In this document: one piece after another, positions 59,800-64,000 of the stretch
Layout: each line of letters begins with the position of its first letter
Position numbering within the stretch: position 1 is the stretch's first letter
Source of the DNA: Gamsiella multidivaricata
Taxonomy: Eukaryota > Mortierellomycota > Mortierellomycetes > Mortierellales > Mortierellaceae
Assembly: GCF_025024155.1 (NCBI RefSeq)
Contig: NW_026251758.1
Coordinates: 221,106-285,105, forward strand
Direction: 5' to 3'
Length of the DNA stretch: 64,000 nt
Notes under the pieces: generated by a model
Databases searched by the model: none
Told to the model about the DNA's origin: nothing
The model's input: the letters and a program-made list of their open reading frames with translations, nothing else
Translations under genes and position numbers: made by a program

Positions 59800-61651
59800 G
59801 ACCGTAGAACCAAGAAAGAGACAAGGTTCTGCCTATGAGAGGTAGCCCTCCAATTTATACGCGACCACCGTTCCCTATACCATAACCTGGTGGTCGAACT
59901 GAGTTGGAGCGTCCCATTCCGCCAGCACCTCGATTGCCCGCCTATACGAAGTGGATCTTTTCCACTCATATTGCCATATGGAACACGAAATAAAGGCGTG
60001 TCAGTGAAATTTACTATTTTCAATTGCAGGCCCATGGACGAGTGCTGTGCCTTGATGGTACACATGATGCCTTCGGGTACGTTTGCTTTATTTCTCGCTC
60101 GCCATTACCCTTCGCATTTCACCATACAGCACGTACTGAGGATACTGAGGGTTACCTTTATCATCTATTTTTTAGACATAAGACAAACCTATTTACACAG
60201 GTCCTAAAGAACAGGGATACAGGAGCCGGTATCCCTGTTTCCTTCCTTCTCACCAAGAGCTATAAGGCTCATATCCTCGAGAACTGGCTGAAAGTCATCC
60301 GAAGGAAGATGAAGGACGTCTTTTCTTTGCCCGATCAAGAGTGCGACTTCAAACCCAATGCAATAGTCACCGATCAAGGGAAGACAGAGGTCCAAACTGT
60401 CGAGAATGTGTTTTCAGATGTGCCCTTACTCTATTGCGCTTGACATGTGTTGAAGGTATGAGAACGTGAGGTCGAGTCCAGGTTGAAAGGTCTCGATGTC
60501 TGCTCTGTTGCGCGTAGACTTGAGATAAGGTCTAAGGTATGTGCGCAGACCTGTGTACTATGCTTTGAAACTTCTCCGGTGTTGGGCAGGAACAGCTTTG
60601 ATATTACTCTGTTTCTCTGCTGCTGAAGGTCAGGACTGGTCTCCGTGCCATATTGTCCAAAAAAAATAAGGCGGTAGTATTGAGCCAGATAGCCAACTTC
60701 CAAGAGAAATGGTCGAAATACGAAGAGCTCCTCGTTTATATGGACAAGAACTGCTTCGGCAAAGATATGGCCGAAGCTGAGGACAATCAGAAACATTGGA
60801 TGATCTGCTACCGTCAAGGCATGTCCTGCTCAAGCATTAATACGAACAACTACATTGAGTCATAGCACAATATTCTGAAGCGCCATTTCATTCAAGACAA
60901 CCAACAGCGGAGAGTAGACACCGTCGTTTATATTCTTGCGGTTATGGCTATCCCACACTTCCAGCAAAAGTGCTTGCGACCGCTTGTCAATGTTGGTCGA
61001 ATGAACCCTGCGCAGAAAAAGAAGCTCCAGTTGACTAACGCAGCCTTGGAGCATCTGAAAACGAGATGGACAAGGGGCTAGAAAGACAACTACGTCCACC
61101 GGAGCTCTGACACGACGCTCATCGTGGAATCCTTCACTTGTCCTGGGATAATGTACGATGTGGAGATCAATTTTAGCAAGACTTCTACCGAGCACATCAT
61201 CCGCTGCACTTGTGAATATTTCCGCTCCTATACCACCTGCTGCAAGCACATCGCTCTAGTGGAACTGGAATTGCCTCCAATGAAGTTTTACCGTGAATAA
61301 CAGTTGAACTATGAGACATAGTTTGGGCTTGACACGCTCGGGCTTGTTCCAGAGGCCAAGTCATTCACCGACGATATGGCATCGAATAGGTTCGATCATC
61401 TTATACAACGTCTCCAGGATCTGGAGTCTCTGCGCGATCGATCTGCGCCGCCACCATATGAAGGGAAGCTGGCTAAACTGATGCAGCAAGTTCTGGACCT
61501 TTATGAACCGAACTTTCCTCGACAGCAAGGTCAAGATCTGAGCACCAAATGGCGCAAGCAGGGTTTCTGGGAGCTTTATAAAGATATAATATATTCAAAT
61601 AGAAAGGGCATTGAGAACGCAACAAAGATGAGTTCTCATGCTGTGGGGTAA
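59800..61651 (+). pseudogene. Mutator-like (MULE) transposase remnant with SWIM zinc finger
   Basis: Fragments of one transposase read in shifting frames. Near 60020 LQAHGRVLCLDGTHDAFGY contains the first catalytic Asp region; 60200-60440 holds IPVSFLLTKSYKAHILENWL and FKPNAIVTDQGKTE, typical of the MULE DDE core; near 60830 TNNYIES is followed by an in-frame stop and then NILKRHF, where NNYIESWHN is expected. At 61195-61265 IRCTCEYFRSYTTCCKHIAL is a SWIM zinc finger (CxC...CxH). A tail fragment with a clean frame spans 61376-61651 (LIQRLQDLESLRDRSAPPPY). In-frame TAG codons (61079, 61318) and frameshifts mean it is inactive. Terminal inverted repeats were not found. Confidence 0.7.
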
Positions 61652-62778
61652 AGGTTCACCTTGTACGCTTCCATCGGTAGAAACTATCAACTGCATGGTC
61701 TTTAGCAGCGGCACGACCAAGTGGACAGCATGGCTGATAGTTCTTAAATTTCAGAATTCGTATGACAGGAATCTGTGGAGAGTTGATGAAAGGTTATGCC
61801 TGACTGAAGTACACATTATTACCTATTATCTGCTTGTTTGGCAAAGAAAGCTGCATGTCATTCCTCTAGTTACGGTCCTATATCATTCTTAATGCAGCGC
61901 GACGTGTAGTAACAGAATAAAGGTGGTTTTAAGATAAATGATCGAGCTCACCCATCAGCATGTCATAGCAAAAATGTGCTTTTTCGACACTCGGCGACTT
62001 TGAGTACAAGCGAACTTATAGAGAGGTACGGAGATTTAGCGCGCATCGTCTTCACCATGGCAACTCCTGCCTTTTTTTGGTGTTGTCCATTTTAGAAAAT
62101 ACTCCAACACATTTCTATAGTGATCCCTATCGATCTTCGTCTCTAGATCAACGAATTTAAATTGTACTCTATGTCGAGTCCATCCATTTTCGCTTAGAAA
62201 CATCTCCAACGCGCTGAGGACATAGTATTTAATTATATATGTCGATAGCAGAAAAAACGAGTGTATTTGAAACGGTATTGAAGAGCTTTGCTATGTTGGA
62301 TGTTGAATTTAGGCGCGGTCATCCTAGGAATCATTATATCCTGTGTGCGATAGAAGTATTTCTTGTCACAAATGACCCCAACAGAATGATTCTATGGCCT
62401 TGTGTGTACATAAGGACACTCGCTGTCGAGGGTCTCCACCAGCTGGTTTCGGTGGTTCGAGCAGTGGCGGCGGAGACGGCGCATGTCAAAACTAAGTTCG
62501 TTAAAGACCTTTTTTGTCGCAATACTGCTCCACCACACAGTATCTTGATAGCTCCATACAGAGTATCCTTTTGATTGCGACATGAACCATATGACGCAGC
62601 AGGGCTGATTTATTGATGTACAGTTCCCTTTCGATAGAAGTGACAGACTGTCATCGAAATTGTACTCTTACTGCTCTATATATTGTTTTCAGAAAGCACA
62701 ATCCATACGCTAAAAGATTGGCAATGAGTAAAAATCAAGGCACCGTTGCTAATCTCCTATTTGCATCACCTTCACCAT
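61652..62778. other. Intergenic region, AT-rich
   Basis: 1.1 kb between the MULE remnant and the WD40 gene stop. Short frames on both strands have no recognisable domain. It includes the 3' region of the WD40 gene (read leftward). Confidence 0.5.
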
Positions 62779-63999
62779 TCAGGAAAGCGAAAAGACATTC
62801 GCCGAATCGACTGGCTTTGCTGACTGTACAGCAGGAGAATCGGCCGTGGCAGGGGTATCCATCATACTGTGGTTTGACGGCACCTTGGGTTTATACACCG
62901 CAGATGCCATGCTAGTTAGCTTTTTGCTTGCCTCGCGGAAGCCCAAAGGTGGAATCGGCTTGCCCACAGCGCCGCGTTGCTCTAATAGCCGCGTATTTAT
63001 CCTGCTTAAGCCTTGAACGTTTTGGATAGAGGCATTTGACACGATAAGTCTGTCATGCATCGAGCTCCAATGCGCGCGGACCTTGTAGCGATCCTCCTCT
63101 TCTATGACCTGCCACATGCGAACAGACTTATCGTAACAGCCGGTTGCGAAATAGGTGCCGTTTGGAGTAGCGTTCCAGGTGATGCTTGTGATTGGTCCAT
63201 GGAAACCTTCAACAATTGTCAAACATTGACCCGAATTCACATCCCACAGCCGCACCGTGTTGTCGTAACTGCTTGAGGCGATCTGCTGGCCACTGGGCGA
63301 ATACATCAAGCTCAAAACACACTCGCTATGACCGCTTAAGATGGGGCCAGGTGCATCGACTTGTACGTCCCACAGTCGCACCGTGTTGTCCCGACTTCCC
63401 GAGGCGATCTGTTGGCCATTGGGCGAATACACCACGCTCGTAACAGACTCGGTATGACCGCTTAATATGGGACCAAGTGCACCGGTTTGCGCGTCCCACA
63501 GTCGCGCCGTGCAGTCGTAACTTCCCGAGGCAATCTGCTGGCCACTGGCCGAATACACCACGCTCGTAACAGACTCGGTATGACCACTTAAGATGGGACT
63601 AGGTGCACCGGTTTGCGCATCCCACAGTCGTACCGTGTTATCGTTACTTCCCGAGACGATCTGCTGACCGCTGGGCGAATACACCACGCTCCAAACATAA
63701 GAGGTATGGCCGCATAAGATGGGACCGGGTGAACCAGTTTGCGCATCCCACAGTCGCACCGTGTTGTCGTTACTTCCCGAGACGATCTGCTGGCCGCTGG
63801 GCGAATACACCACGCTCGTAACTGGGTCGGTGTGACCACGCAAGGTGTGGGCTTTTGCCCAACCCGAAGTGTCACACACGCTGATCGTGCCGTCGTAAAG
63901 CCCTACCGCACAGAACTTCCCATCGGGCGAATACGCGCAGGAATTCACCCCGCTGACTTCTAAGAGGTACGGCCATTCGCCAGACTGCGCGCCTGCCAT
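62779..63999 (-). CDS. WD40-propeller C-terminus of probable STAND/NACHT-type protein (5' partial)
   Basis: The frame is open to the window edge (406 residues here), so the N-terminus lies outside. Seven WD40 blades run from residue 13 to about 310. The central ones are nearly identical at about 42-residue spacing: SGHTESVTSVVYSPNGQQIA, SGSRDNTVRLWD. The last blade (ITSITWNATPNGTYFATGCY) is divergent and is followed by a 95-residue tail (GLSRINTRLLEQRGAVGKPI). High repeat identity with this blade type is typical of fungal NLR-like proteins of the HET-E/HNWD kind, where a NACHT NTPase precedes the propeller. The NACHT part is not visible, so a plain WD40 protein remains possible. Confidence 0.7.
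   Translation of the reverse strand: MAGAQSGEWPYLLEVSGVNSCAYSPDGKFCAVGLYDGTISVCDTSGWAKAHTLRGHTDPVTSVVYSPSGQQIVSGSNDNTVRLWDAQTGSPGPILCGHTSYVWSVVYSPSGQQIVSGSNDNTVRLWDAQTGAPSPILSGHTESVTSVVYSASGQQIASGSYDCTARLWDAQTGALGPILSGHTESVTSVVYSPNGQQIASGSRDNTVRLWDVQVDAPGPILSGHSECVLSLMYSPSGQQIASSSYDNTVRLWDVNSGQCLTIVEGFHGPITSITWNATPNGTYFATGCYDKSVRMWQVIEEEDRYKVRAHWSSMHDRLIVSNASIQNVQGLSRINTRLLEQRGAVGKPIPPLGFREASKKLTSMASAVYKPKVPSNHSMMDTPATADSPAVQSAKPVDSANVFSLS
63230..63860 (-). repeat. Tandem 126-bp WD40-coding repeats
   Basis: Five consecutive units of about 126 bp recur with high nucleotide identity, e.g. CATCCCACAGTCG and GGCGAATACACCACGCT in each unit (plus-strand reading). Units near 63600 and 63730 are the closest. 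This level of identity implies recent duplication or gene conversion between blades. Confidence 0.8.
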
Positions 64000-64000
64000 C

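Overview
This window is nuclear DNA from a filamentous fungus. Genes carry short spliceosomal introns (GT-AG, one GC-AG), many starts follow long pyrimidine-rich leaders, and poly-A/T tracts of 25-29 bases recur between genes and in introns. The gene set combines fungal features (chitin deacetylases, HAP2) with genes rare or lost in yeasts and most Dikarya (a Ral-type GTPase, an ATG16 with a WD40 propeller). Together with abundant TPR/F-box, WD40 and Ser/Gln-rich proteins this points to an early-diverging lineage, most likely Mortierellomycotina. That placement is an inference from protein style, not from a search.

Left part (1-16.2 kb), gene-dense: 3' part of a mitochondrial pyruvate carrier (+); a MINDY-type deubiquitinase (-); a small unknown gene (-); a TPR/F-box/LRR protein (-) head-to-head with triosephosphate isomerase (+); a peroxisomal-type SDR (+); two tandem secreted chitin deacetylases (+); and a Ral-like small GTPase (+).

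Centre (16.2-33 kb): about 10.9 kb with no convincing gene, holding a tRNA-like sequence next to an A-tract (read on the minus strand) and a hairpin. It lies upstream of a 1047-residue nuclear-type protein with two SANT-like repeats and an AT-hook. A Ser-rich unknown protein follows.

Right part (33.5-64 kb): a probable PIF/Harbinger element with an intact Myb-like ORF and a frameshifted, truncated transposase lies just upstream of ATG16. Then come a large low-complexity protein (-), an RCR-like PPxY membrane protein, a multispan membrane protein, HAP2/NF-YA (-), a dead F-box/LRR gene, an unknown 433-residue protein, EMC8/9, a greatly extended Cks1, cytosolic aspartate aminotransferase (-), a dead MULE transposase with SWIM finger, and at the edge the C-terminal WD40 propeller of a probable STAND/NLR-like receptor with near-identical blades.

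Functionally the window is mostly independent housekeeping: pyruvate import, glycolysis, aspartate/malate metabolism, cell wall, autophagy, ER membrane insertion, cell cycle, CCAAT transcription and ubiquitin signalling. The least ordinary items are the ATG16 architecture, the giant Cks1, the long empty region before a regulator-like gene, the half-dead Harbinger element and the repeat-homogenised WD40 protein. No CRISPR array, bacterial operon or confidently functional RNA gene was seen.
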